Shown here: piece after piece, positions 11,510 to 21,553 of the stretch
How the letters are laid out: each line of letters starts with the position of its first letter
How positions within the stretch are numbered: the stretch's first letter is position 1
DNA from: Cichorium intybus
Lineage: Eukaryota > Streptophyta > Magnoliopsida > Asterales > Asteraceae
Reading direction: 5' to 3'
Assembly: GCA_023525715.1 (NCBI GenBank)
Contig: CM042012.1
Span: forward strand, 45,609,441-45,673,440
DNA length: 64,000 bases
Program-made: the position numbers and the translations under genes
Notes under the pieces: generated by a model
Seen by the model: the letters and a program-made list of their open reading frames with translations, nothing else
What the model was told of the DNA's origin: nothing
The model's database searches: none

Positions 11510-13273
11510 GACAAGTAGTTCTCCTAATTTCAGAATTGCTTATGAATTAGACTTCTCTACTTCCTGGAGTTGTACTAACATTCCAAAAATTTCCTGCAAA
11601 CCAATGTTCATACCTCTTGGTGGAGATGGAGGTTGCACCTGCTGCTGCCTCATAGGTGGTTGTCTCGATTCTCGTTGCTGATTACTTCAGAATAGTCTTG
11701 GTGCGTTGTGAAATTGGCCATATCCGTGCACTTGACTTATTTCTTCATGAGTCATCGAGCACTCATTATGATTGTGTCCTATTTCTCCACATGTATTGCA
11801 TATATTCTGCCCATGCAACACGTATGCCCCTTTTTCTTGTTGAAACTTCTCGAGCATCTGATTGAACCTTTTTGTAACAGCAGTGAGCTCTTTCTGAATT
11901 TCAGCTTTCCATTTGTTCTCTGCTTCAATGTTAGCTACATATATCGTCTTATCTTTCATCGATCCACTGACTTTTGATCCTAAACTCAACTACTCCAAAA
12001 ATCTCCAGGCATCTTCTGGCTCTTGCCACATAAATGTCCCACTTGATGAGGCATTTATCATAACCTGGTGTGTCTCATTAACTCCCTCAAAGAATAATTT
12101 GACTAACTGCCATTTAGGAACTTCATGATGCGGACAGGATCGCAACAGCTCTTTTAACCTATCAAACGCTTCATGAAAAGCCTCTCCTGGCTTTTGCTGA
12201 AAATCTTGGATTGCTCGTCTGACCTCCGTGGTTTTACTGACCGGATAGAATTCTTGAAGAAACTTAGCCTTGAGTTGTTCCCAGCTAGTAATACTATTAG
12301 ACGGCAAAGATGTAAACCAATATTTGGCTTTATCCTTAAGAGTGAATGGAAACAATCTAAGCCTAAAAATATCTCTATCAGTATTCCTAGGAGTATTGGC
12401 ATTGGCAATCGCTAAGAATTCATATAGATGATTATATGGATCGTCAGTCTTGTATCCCCTGAACTGAGTCAATATTCCTAACAACTGAGGTCTTATTTCT
12501 ACTTGAGAATCAATGTTATCAGGAATATAAATTGGCGATGAATCATCATATTCCCGTGGTTGGAAATGTGATGCAACCGATTGCCTTCTCGGTTGTGCGA
12601 AATGTAAAGGTTGAGCAGGATTACCGTAAAGATGATCGTTATATTCCTGCTGACCTGGTGGTTGTCGATACTGTGGTGCTCTTCTGGGAGGTCTCCGACC
12701 TCGGTTCCACTGTGGTTGTGGTGCTGGTGGCACCCATCCCTCGTCTTCTTCGTCATATCCCTCCTCTGTCTCTGGATAATGGTATTGTGGCTGAGGAGGT
12801 TGTTGATAGTGTATCGGTTGTGTAGGTTGGAATGTGGGTTGAGGTTTAAAAAGAACTGGTTGTGGTTGAGAAAATGGTTGAGAGGTTGGTGTCTGCTGTC
12901 TAGAAACTGGGGTGCCATCACGGGTCGGCTCTCTCCAAGACATTGCAGAGGTAAACGGGTTGGTAGATTGTGGTTGTGAAACGGGTGTAAATGGTGGTAC
13001 CGATGGCGGAGTGCATGATGGTATAGGTGCAGGGGCTGAAACTGCACCACCAGAAGCACTCGTGCTCCCGAACTGAAACTCTGACAGTGGGGGAATAGAA
13101 AACATCCCCGTTGCCTCACCAGATGGTTCCTGGGCAACACTTACTGGACTACTACTAACCTGACTAAAATTCATGATATTTAAACGCCTACGAGCACGGA
13201 TTTTGCACGTAGTACCCTCAATCTCAGGATCAAAATGCAATGGGGATAATTGCTCACCCCTACGGGTACTCAT
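11510..13273 (-). pseudogene. gag: Gag of element Y
   Basis: Starts at ATG 13273 (MSTRRGEQL), 110 bp inside the primer site. A proline/glutamine-rich N-terminal region precedes the retrotransposon gag core (LFPFTLKDKAKYWFTSLPS, FYPVSKTTEVRRAIQDF, FHEAFDRLKELLRSCPHHE). After a TAG at 11990-11992 (CAG in the outer element) the frame continues to a CCHC zinc knuckle, CNTCGEIGHNHNEC. Further stops fall near 11684 and 11540. The first ~260 codons are almost identical at DNA level to the outer element's gag, while the 3' part is clearly more diverged, pointing to gene conversion. Confidence 0.85.
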
Positions 13274-13382
13274 GCACTAGTGCAACACGCCCACAAACAA
13301 AAATCAAAAACAAAACTAACCAAATGAAATTTTCAAAAACAAGAAACAAGTTCCTACAAATCACCTAATCTAAGCTCACAGC

Positions 13383-13400
13383 TCCCCGGCAACGGCGCCA
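13383..13400 (-). other. Primer binding site, tRNA-Asp type (element Y)
   Basis: TGGCGCCGTTGCCGGGGA on the minus strand, complementary to the 3' end of plant tRNA-Asp. It lies 5 bp from LTR-C. This primer is typical of Athila elements. Confidence 0.9.
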
Positions 13401-13405
13401 AAATT

Positions 13406-14480
13406 TGACACGCCTAGGTCGTCATGCAGTCAAAAATAAAGAAAACCTAACACACACTAGTACAGTGGTAGTCAGGGTCGATCCGTAGGAGCTTCGTGGT
13501 TAGACTAAATGACAGATTACCAACTAGTAGTGTCACGCTACAGTCGGAGGAACTAGTTTCTAAGTGCTCAACTACCCAAAAGCAATAACCAAACAAAGTC
13601 AAGCCAAGCATAAGCTAAACTCAACTCAAACTAACCTAGTCACTTTCTGAAATCAGAAGTGCATCTCTGAATCAGAAGCAAACAAAGGCATCCAAACCAA
13701 ACAAGGCATAACCTAACTAATAACTAGGGTTCTGACTGAACAGCTACTAGCTAAAGTTCAATGCCCAAAACTAACCTAATTGGCTACTGATTTCAGCAAA
13801 GGAAAGCAGTTCCGAACAAGCCAAAACAAGATCCAAACACAATTCAAACAATCAAACACAAACAAACATCCAAAATACCGAAATACCAATAATACTCATA
13901 ACCAAATGATTCTCATTCATCAAACTCAAATCCAAACATCAAAACAGTAACTAAATACTACTAAAACATAAACCTAAGCTTAATATCAATGGTTGTCACT
14001 CCCAAGGATACAAACTAAAGCTTACAAATATCTAACTAATTGAAAATAAAATCCAAAACATAAAAATACCAATTGAGAAGTTGCTGGAACGAAATCTTGG
14101 AGTCAAAGAGCTTCAAGGTCGATTTTACACCCGGTCTTTGCTAGGGTTTTCGGCTGGAATTGCCTCTATTTATATTTGCAAATTTCTCGCAGCCGCACCG
14201 CGCAGATGAAGAATTCGCGGCGCGCGTACTTATCAGATCCCGTTTTTTCGTCATTTGAATGTGTTACACCGCCTTAAGCCCGCGTCGCGCGTTTCATAGA
14301 TCCGCGGCGCGCGTATGTATTTCCTTGATTTTTCATTCTTTTCCAAACTTCTTCCTTTTGCACGCTTTTAGTCCCTGTTTCCATTCTTTTCTCCCAAACA
14401 AGTCTTGGCACGAAAAGTGAGAATACCCTGACATATCTGATATAATTTCATCAAGAACAGGGCTAAAAAACGCCTAAAAT
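13406..14480 (-). repeat. LTR-C, 5' LTR of element Y (one end truncated)
   Basis: Begins TGACACGCCTAGG beside the primer site and breaks off after cgcctaaaat, losing the last 24 bp. It is fused directly to LTR-D at a 5-bp microhomology (aaaat). Confidence 0.9.
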
Positions 14481-15550
14481 AAAGAAAACCTAACACACAC
14501 TAGTACAGTGGTAGTCAGGGTCGATCCACAGGAGCTTCGTGGTTAAACTAAATGACAGATTACCAACTAGTAGTGTCACGCTACAGTCGGAGGACCTAGT
14601 TTCTAAGTTCTCAACTACCCAAAAGACAATAGTCAAACAAAGTCAAGCCAAGCATAAGCTAAACTCAACCCAAACTAACCTAGTCACTTTCTGAAATCAG
14701 AAGTGCATCTCTGAATCAGAAGCAAACAAAGGCATGCAAACCAAACAAGGCATAACCTAACTAATAACTAGGGTTCTGACTGAACAACTACTAGCTAAAG
14801 TTCAATGCCCAAAACTAACCTAATTGGCTACTGATTTCAGCAAAGGAAAGCAGTTCCAGACAAGGCCAAAACAAGATTCAAACACAATTCAAACAATCAA
14901 AACACAAACAAACATCCAAAATACCGAAATACCAATAATACTCATAACCAAATGATTCTCATTCATCAAACTCAGATCCAAACATCAAAACAGTAACTAA
15001 ATACTACTAAAACATAAACCTAAGCTTAATATCAATGGTTGTCACTCCCAAGGATACAAACTAAAGCTTACAAATATCTAACTAATTGAAAATAAAATCC
15101 AAAACATAAAAATACCAATTGAGAAGTTGCTGGAACGAAATCTTGGAGTCAAAGAGCTTCAAGGTCGATTTTACACCCGGTCTTTGCTAGGGTTTTCGGC
15201 TGGAATTGCCTCTATTTATATTTGCAAATTTCTCGCAGCCGCGCCGCGCAAATGAAGAATCCGTGGCGCGCGTACTTATCTTTCCCCGTTTTTTCGTCAT
15301 TTGAATGTGTTACACCGCCTTAAGCCCGCGTCGCGCGTTTCATAGATCCGTGGCGCGCGTACGTATTTCCTTGATTTTTCATTCTTTTCCAAACTTCTTC
15401 CTTTTGCACGCTTTTAGTCCCTGTTTCCATTCTTTTCTTCCAAACAAGTCCTGGCACGAAAAGTGAGAATACCCAGACATATATGATATAATTTCATCAA
15501 GAACAGGGCTCAACAACGCCTAAAATACTTGATATCACTAGGCGTTGTCA
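14481..15550 (-). repeat. LTR-D, 3' LTR of element Z (one end truncated)
   Basis: Runs from aaagaaaacctaacac to TAGGCGTTGTCA, lacking about the first 35 bp. It shares variants with LTR-A and LTR-F (caaaagacaatagtc, gattcaaac), not with B and C. Confidence 0.85.
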
Positions 15551-16575
15551 AACACCCCACACTTGCGCCTTGCTTGTCCCCAAGCAAGAGAGTTTTTTAA
15601 CAAATTATAATAAAGACTCAAACAATTTTTGACTGTGTTTAGTTTCAAAGTTTATTGCTCTATGAGTTAGAGTGGAATAGTTCGTGAAAACATAATTGAA
15701 TTGTTCTTTGGAATTCGTGGCTTTCTAGAGAACCCTTGATTACAAACTTTCTGTCCACAATGAAGTGTACTTACTCATTCAGATTCTAAAGGCCATTAAG
15801 AAATTGTCCATGACTTTCGATATTGTCCGTGTAACGAGCTTTCAGAAATACCATCCCAGACTAGACGATCTTAGGTGGTAAGGTGCATAAGTCCCACCCA
15901 TTTTAGACTTACCGGCTCGAACAACAAAGGCCACAGATTGACATTTCCTTCCTAAATTCCAATCCTAAAACAGCTCAATCTTCTAAACTCGTAAAACTCA
16001 ACTTATTTGACTAACTAATAGCATGATCACAAATAAACAGTATTTCTTGAAAAATACTAATGCTATCACAATCACAAACCATTCGTTTCAAAATTGCAAT
16101 TTATTAAAAATTTTGAAAAATATTGCTAAAAAATTGAAAATTGATCATTTCTGCAAAAATTTCAAAAAATAATTCTCTTTCGACCGTCCACACCCCACAC
16201 TTAAAACCCTACAACGTCTCCGTTGTACAAAAAATTATTTCAAAACAAGGGAGAAAGAGTTACCCCTTTTGGACGATAGATTGCTTGGTGCTCAGTATCA
16301 CAGGTATAATTGTGAACAAACGGATCCTTGATTTCGTATGCTGGAGTTGTAGCGCTACAGTGAACACGCCGGTGGTCGAGACAAGTGGAGGGGGCACGGT
16401 GACCCCACACTTGTCTGAGACAACTCCTTCCCAATTTGGTATAACATGCATAACTCAACAAACAAATTAAAAGCAAGCATAACAAATATAAAATATAAAC
16501 ATAATACAGATAGTGGTGTCATAAGTTTTGCACATATATCCCAAAAAAAATAAAAAGAAAGAAAGAAAAAGTACA
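15551..16575 (-). other. 3' non-coding region of element Z
   Basis: Near-copy of 1717-2740: polypurine tract beside the LTR, AAGTGTGGGG words, and the conserved hairpin at 16378-16417. No gene seen. Confidence 0.65.
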
Positions 16576-17771
16576 TCAATCATCATCATGGTGGGTCCCA
16601 GATGGACCTGCCCCATCATCGCCAGAGGGGTGAGGTGGAATGTCATCAAAATGTATCCGCAGCTGATCATCCTCTGCGTCTCCGCCATCCAGCGATCGTG
16701 TGCCTCCCGGGCAGACATCCTCTGACTAAGGTCCTGAATGGCTGCCATGACCTCGGATAGCTGAGGCGGAGGTGCTGGCTCGGCGGGTACCTCCCGCCTC
16801 TGTCGTCTCCTGCCCGGCTGGGCATATGCGGGCTGGGGTGCCTGGGGAGGCTCTGTAGGTGCCGGGATGAACTGCCCCGGGCGCTGCTGCTCAATGAGCC
16901 GCATCCTCTCCAGAGTGTGTGCTGTCGTGCGAGATGGAGGCAGTGCGGTCAAAGAAGCGGCCACGGTGGCAGTAAGGATCCCATATGAACGGGCCAGGCG
17001 GGTAATGAAATACCCCCAGGCCAATGGACTGCTAGTGGAGGCTCCCGTCGAGTGAGTGGAGAGGGCGACTGCGAGGGCGTAGGGGAGGTGGAGGAATCGG
17101 GACGGGTCGAGGAGAGTCCAGAAGAATGTCATGTCCTCCCCGGACACCTTCTCGCCCCCTCCCTCTGCATGATGGAGGTGGAGACGATACGGTGCATGAG
17201 GCGGTGGAGTGGGTCGCGGAGGTGGCTCTCCCTCGAGGTCCCCGCCTCGTAGATAACATTGGACAGTGGTGTCCAAATCTCCATGTTGCCGGACCTCTCC
17301 GGCTGCCCCTGGATACACGCCCCGAAGAACTGCGTGAAATGGCGATGCTGGAGGTCCGCTGGAGTGTATAACCCGACTCTCCTCCCAAACTCCCGGAGGT
17401 TGTACTCCCTCTGTGCACCTCCCAATCGAAATCGTATAATCCTGGAACGTGGGTCTGACGCCCGAGGTGCGAAGTGGATGGTGGATAGAAACTCCAATAG
17501 CAGCTCGGTGTAGACAACGTCCTCCTCGGTGGCCATAATCCTGTCCCAGCCCCGGCACGTGAATGACGCCTCCTCATGAGTCCAGGTGCGATGTAGAAAT
17601 GGCTCGATCGCACCCCAGAGTCCGGCGTCCCTCAAGATATCCCTATCCATGACTGTCGCCTCGAGAACCCGAAGACCAGTCAGTGCATCTCTCCGCGAAA
17701 CATACTCCGCTGAGCTGGCCAGTCCCTCTGGGTTCCCAATGGAGGAAAGGGTGATCTAATCTGAACATCAT
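16576..17771 (-). pseudogene. ATHILA ORF-1-like protein of element Z
   Basis: Conceptual product of about 390 residues in two frames. The 5' frame carries SFTCRGWDRIMATEEDVVY and the hallmark IIRFRLGGAQRE...EFGRRVGLYT. Near 17135-17150 the frame shifts inside a G-rich run. The second frame continues with FFWTLLDPSRFLHLPYA, YFITRLARSYGILT, a basic PGRRRQRRE patch and a GAGPSG...DDD tail, stopping at TGA 16576-16578. The outer element's copy has the same shift. The start is unresolved: the ATG directly after the acceptor at 17772 is out of frame. No signal peptide or membrane segment is seen. Confidence 0.7.
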
Positions 17772-18230
17772 CTGCACAAAAAGACACATAGCCACAAAAG
17801 ACAAATTTTTTTTTGCAAAATTAGTCCTTTTCTTCCCCACCGCACCGCGGCGCGGCCCAAGAGGAAGGCGCGTCGTGGCGAGCGGTTGTTTGCAAAACTC
17901 CGAATCAAACTCGTAATTTAACCTGCTAAAACTCGATCCATTCATACCACAAGGTAGCCTAAGTGCCGACTAACTCATCTAGGGTCTCCATTTGGCAAAA
18001 CAAACACCCTATGAGTTAGCATTGGCGATTCTAAGTTTTGAACTTTTCTGGACAAATCACTAAAATTAACTACCTAATTGCTAGTTTTAACAACTAATAG
18101 ATAGTTAGAATAATGTACCTTGGTGGTAGAAACAAATGAGCAAGAAAAAATGCGAGAGAAATTCGTCTATCAGAGCTCCGAGTCGTGTGAGGTGTGTGTT
18201 GAGTCGCGGCTTACCTTAATATAGGAGAAA
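17772..18230 (-). promoter_or_regulatory. Internal promoter-like leader and intron upstream of ORF1 (element Z)
   Basis: Minus strand order: TATA-like CCTATATTAAGG (18225-18214), a CA-rich leader, donor CCACCAAG|GTACAT (GT at 18118-18117), a 347-nt segment, and acceptor TTTTTGTGCAG (last G 17772). GC-rich words (CGCGTCGCGC, CCGCGGCGCGG) lie at 18245-18355, upstream of the TATA. Promoter activity is inferred. Confidence 0.45.
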
Positions 18231-18478
18231 ACCGACTGATCGTTCCCCGCGTCGCGCATTTGAACTTTGCGCGTCGCGCGTGTCACCAAATCAACCCCTG
18301 CGCATCGGGTTGGTTTACGACCCCGCGTCGCGTAATTCAAAAACCCGCGGCGCGGTCTTCAAAATTTTAAAAACTTCTCACACGACCCCACACTTGTTTT
18401 AGACCACTAATACCTGCAAAAGATCGATGTATCTTCGTAATTAAATATAAGAAATATAAAACCTAACCTATGACACGA

Positions 18479-18527
18479 TGGGTTGCCTCCCAACAAGCGC
18501 TAAGTTTAACGTCTTCAACCAGACGTG
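18479..18527 (-). other. Conserved hairpin block after the acidic ORF
   Basis: TGGG-ttgcct-CCCA stem followed by the same inverted-repeat string as at 7441-7490. It lies 20 bp past the acidic ORF stop. Confidence 0.55.
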
Positions 18528-18547
18528 TTGTTCCTATTATTCTACAC

Positions 18548-19809
18548 CTACGGTGGATCGTACGCCTTCTTCCTTCGCTGATTTTCAGTCACCACCGTCC
18601 CTTCGTTGCCCCATTGCCCTTCAAACTTTCCTGGGTCGAATGACTTGCTAGTTCTCCTGCTGCTGCCCGGTTGTTGCTTTCTGGTTAGCTCCGGTGAATG
18701 CTTGGAGGTAGCTTTGAACCTCCAAGCTCGATCCTTCCTTCTGCATCTCTTCAAAGTCAAAGGCTTGACATGAAGCGCGCCTAGTGCCGCTTCCAGTAGT
18801 TGTTTTATAGATCTCATTTTGCAAGTGTCCCCCGTGCTATCTTCAGTTTGCAATTTTGGCTTGCAATGCCAGTAGAGATTTTCCAATCGAGTGGGATCGG
18901 AAGGCAACATATCAAGATGCTTCCATATATCCTCATCGATGGTATTGATCACATCTAATTTTCCATTCATGAATGGATCATGAGTGGTGATAAAATCATG
19001 TTTATTATTTTCAAATATTAATTCGTCAGCATCAACTTCTTGATCAGCGTCCAACAGGTGGATCGGGACCAAGAGTGGGTGACTAGTTGGATCTGGTGGT
19101 GGTACAAAGTCACCCATCACCAGATCCTTACTTTCAAATTTCTCAAAATTTTCAAAAATTACAGGGTCAGGGGTAGTATTGTCATCTACACCCCCTTCCC
19201 AAAAAACATTGGTACTTTCAACAATTTCGGGAATTGTTGGGCGGGGATCTGTACTGTCACTTACAGCCCCCTCGACAACATCCTCATCAATCAAATCGTC
19301 TGGTGATGGTATGGATTCACTCATCACTAGCTCGACATTATCAACATTTTCAAAAACATCAAAAGTTGTTGAGTCAGAGGTAGCATTGTCACCTACAACC
19401 TCTTCCTCAACAACATTTTCGACCCTCTCAGTGGCCTCTCGACTTTCCCACGGTGTATGCCCTTCCATCACATATTCAGGTGATGCGAGTTCACACACAT
19501 TATTATTGGTATAAAAATCACTCGCCTCCGGTTCTGTCGAAGGTGGTGAACATTTCCAACTTTCCTCTAACCTATCTAAAGAAGCTTGCAATCTTACAAG
19601 AGCATTAGCCTGGTCCTTCTGCTCTTGGTGAGTGTTATACCAGAGTACCCAAAGTCGGGCCCAAGTTGCAGAAATGTCAGGTTGAGATGACTCTCGGTCC
19701 GCCATCCATTGTCATCAAATGATCCATTGTAGCAATCATCCTCGTAATAGGTGTCGGCCGGATTTTCATAATCTTCATAATACTGTTCCGGGTACATGTA
19801 ATCGCCCAT
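18548..19809 (-). pseudogene. Acidic ORF of unknown function (element Z)
   Basis: Begins at ATG 19809 (MGDYMYPEQYY), about 100 bp inside the primer site, where gag normally starts. A tyrosine/aspartate-rich N-terminus (PADTYYEDDCYNGSFDDNGW) leads to a short Trp-rich, probably helical part (ATWARLWVLWYNTHQEQKD). A long Asp/Glu/Val/Pro-rich region with repeats of the type VMSESIPSPDDLIDEDVVE follows, then IDEDIWKHLDMLPSDPTRLE and a basic C-terminus rich in Arg/Lys. One base is missing near 19693, so the N-terminal ~40 codons are out of frame with the remaining ~385. No gag, zinc-knuckle or enzyme motif is present. A homologue occurs at 55744-56729. Confidence 0.7.
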
Positions 19810-19905
19810 TATGAAGACGTACACATACCATATTTCGAAGTACTAAAATCAAACATCAAAAATCAGAAACTAAGTCCTACAAATCACCTAATCTAAGCTC
19901 ACAGC

Positions 19906-19949
19906 TCCCCGGCAACGGCGCCAAAATTTGACACGCCTAGGTCGTCGTG
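19906..19949 (-). other. Primer binding site and 21-bp LTR stub of element Z
   Basis: The tRNA-Asp primer site (19906-19923) is followed by aaatt and the first 21 bp of an LTR (19929-19949). The LTR then passes without a gap into ORF1 sequence of the outer element. gtcgtg is common to both partners at the join. Confidence 0.8.
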
Positions 19950-20786
19950 TGAGATGGAGGCAGCACGGTCTAAGAAGCGGCCACGGTGGCAGTAAGGATC
20001 CCATATGAGCGGGCCAGGCGGGTAATGAAATACCCCCGGGCCAATGGACTGCTAGTGGAGGCTCCCGTCGAGTGAGTGGAGAGGGCAACTGCGAGGGCGT
20101 AAGGGAGGTGGAGGAATCGGGACGGGTCGAGGAGAGCCCAGAAGAATGTCATGTCCTCCGCGGACACCTTCTCGCCCCCTCCCGCTGCATGATAGATGTG
20201 GAGACGATACGGTGCATGAGGCGGTGGAGTGGGTCGCGGAGGTGGCTCTCCCTCGAGGTCCCCGCCTCGTAGATAACGTTGGACAGTGGTGTCCAAATCT
20301 CCATGTTGCCGGACCTCTCCGGCTGCCCCTGGATACACGCCCCGAAGAACTGCGTGAAATGGCGATGCTGGAGGTCCGCTGGAGTGTATAACCCGACTCT
20401 CCTCCCAAACTCCCGGAGGTTGCACTCCCTCTGTGCACCTCCCAATCGAAATCGGATGATCCTAGAACGTGGGTCTGACGCCCGAGGTGCGAAGTGGATG
20501 GTGGATAGAAACTCCAATAGCAGCTCGGTGTAGACAACGTCCTCCTCGGTGGCCATGATCCTGTCCCAGCCCCGGCATGTGAATGACGCCTCCTCATGAG
20601 TCCAGGTGCGATGTATAAATGGGTCGATCGCACCCCAGAGTCCGGCGTCCCTCAAGATATCCCTATCGATGACTGTCGCCTCGAGAACCCGGCTACCAGT
20701 CAGTGCATCCCTCATCGAAACATACTCCGCTGAGCTGGCAGTCCCTCTGGGAACTGGAGGAAAGGGTGATCTAATCTGAACATCAT
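19950..20786 (-). pseudogene. ORF1-like gene of outer element, 5' fragment
   Basis: Encodes the N-terminal two thirds of the ATHILA ORF-1-like protein and is nearly identical to 16924-17771: SFTCRGWDRIMATEEDVVY, IIRFRLGGAQRE, EFGRRVGLYT, then YFITRLARSYGIL after a frame shift in the same G-rich run. It is cut at 19950 by the LTR stub of element Z. Its 3' part survives at 2741-3028. A possible in-frame start is Met at about 20715; the true start may lie in an upstream exon. Confidence 0.7.
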
Positions 20787-21250
20787 CTGCACAAAAAGAC
20801 ACATAGCCACAAAAGACAATTTTTTTTTTTTTGCAAAATTAGTCCTTTTCTTCCCCACAGCACCGCGGCGCGGCCCAAGAGGAAGGCGCGTCGCGGCGAG
20901 CGACTGTTTGCAAAACCCCGAATCAAACTCGTAATTTAACCTGCTAAAACTCAATCCAATCATACCACAAGGTAGCCTAAGTGCCGACTAACTCATCTAG
21001 GGTCTCCATTTGGCAAAACAAACACCGTACGAGTTAGCATTGGCGATTCTATGTTTTGAACTTTTATGGACAAATCACTAAAATTAACTACCTAATCACT
21101 AGTTTTAACAACTAATAGGTAGTTAGAATAGCGTACCTTGGTAGTAGAAACAAAATGAGCAAGAAAAAACGCGAGAGAAATTCGTCGATCAGAGCTCCGA
21201 GTCGTATGAGGTGTGTGTTGTGTCGCGGCTTACCTTAATATAGGAGAAAA
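20787..21250 (-). promoter_or_regulatory. Internal promoter-like leader and intron upstream of ORF1 (outer element)
   Basis: CCTATATTAAGG at 21244-21233, leader, donor CTACCAAG|GTACGC (GT at 21136-21135), a 350-nt intron-like segment and acceptor TTTTTGTGCAG (last G 20787). GC-rich words lie upstream at 21265-21375. Confidence 0.45.
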
Positions 21251-21498
21251 CCGACTGATCGTTCCCCGCATCGAGCGTTTGCACTTTGCGCGTCGCGCGT
21301 GTCACCAAATCAACCCCTGCGCATCGGGTTGGTTTACGACCCTGCGTCGCGTAATTCAAAAACCCGCGGCGCGGTCTTCAAAATTTTAAAAACTTCTCAC
21401 ACGACCCCACACTTATTGTAGACCACTAATACCTGCAAAAAGATTGATGTATTTTCCTAATTAATTCTAAGGGTTATAAAACCTAACTTATGACACGA

Positions 21499-21547
21499 TG
21501 GGTTGCCTCCCAACAAGCGCTAAGTTTAACGTCTTCAGCCAGACGTG
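21499..21547 (-). other. Conserved hairpin block after gag-protease
   Basis: Third copy of the TGGG-ttgcct-CCCA hairpin block, immediately downstream of the gag-protease stop at 21554. Confidence 0.55.
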
Positions 21548-21553
21548 CTATTC

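Larger units (their letters stand above)
3093..14480 (-). mobile_element. Full-length but decayed Athila-like element with gag-pol (element Y)
   Basis: Order on the minus strand: LTR-C (13406-14480), tRNA-Asp primer site, gag, protease, RT, RNase H, integrase, conserved hairpin block, ORF1-like gene, LTR-B (3093-4157). LTR-B and LTR-C share private variants (for example caaaagcaataac and gatccaaac) that differ from LTR-A, D and F, so they form a pair. LTR-B lacks about its first 40 bp and LTR-C its last 24 bp, so no target duplication is visible. Several stops and a deletion interrupt the coding region. Confidence 0.8.
14481..19949 (-). mobile_element. Non-autonomous Athila-like element with acidic ORF (element Z)
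   Basis: Order on the minus strand: LTR stub (19929-19949), tRNA-Asp primer site (19906-19923), acidic ORF, hairpin block, internal promoter, ORF1-like gene, 3' non-coding region, LTR-D (14481-15550). There is no gag, protease, RT, RNase H or integrase. It would depend on proteins from a relative such as element Y. Only 21 bp of its 5' LTR remain. Confidence 0.75.

Noticed and set aside
12499..13140. 213-codon and similar frames overlapping gag (also 23932-24354, 12532-12979)
   Set aside because: They are shadow frames of the Pro/Gln-rich gag region, low in complexity and duplicated with it. The gag frame has the family motifs.
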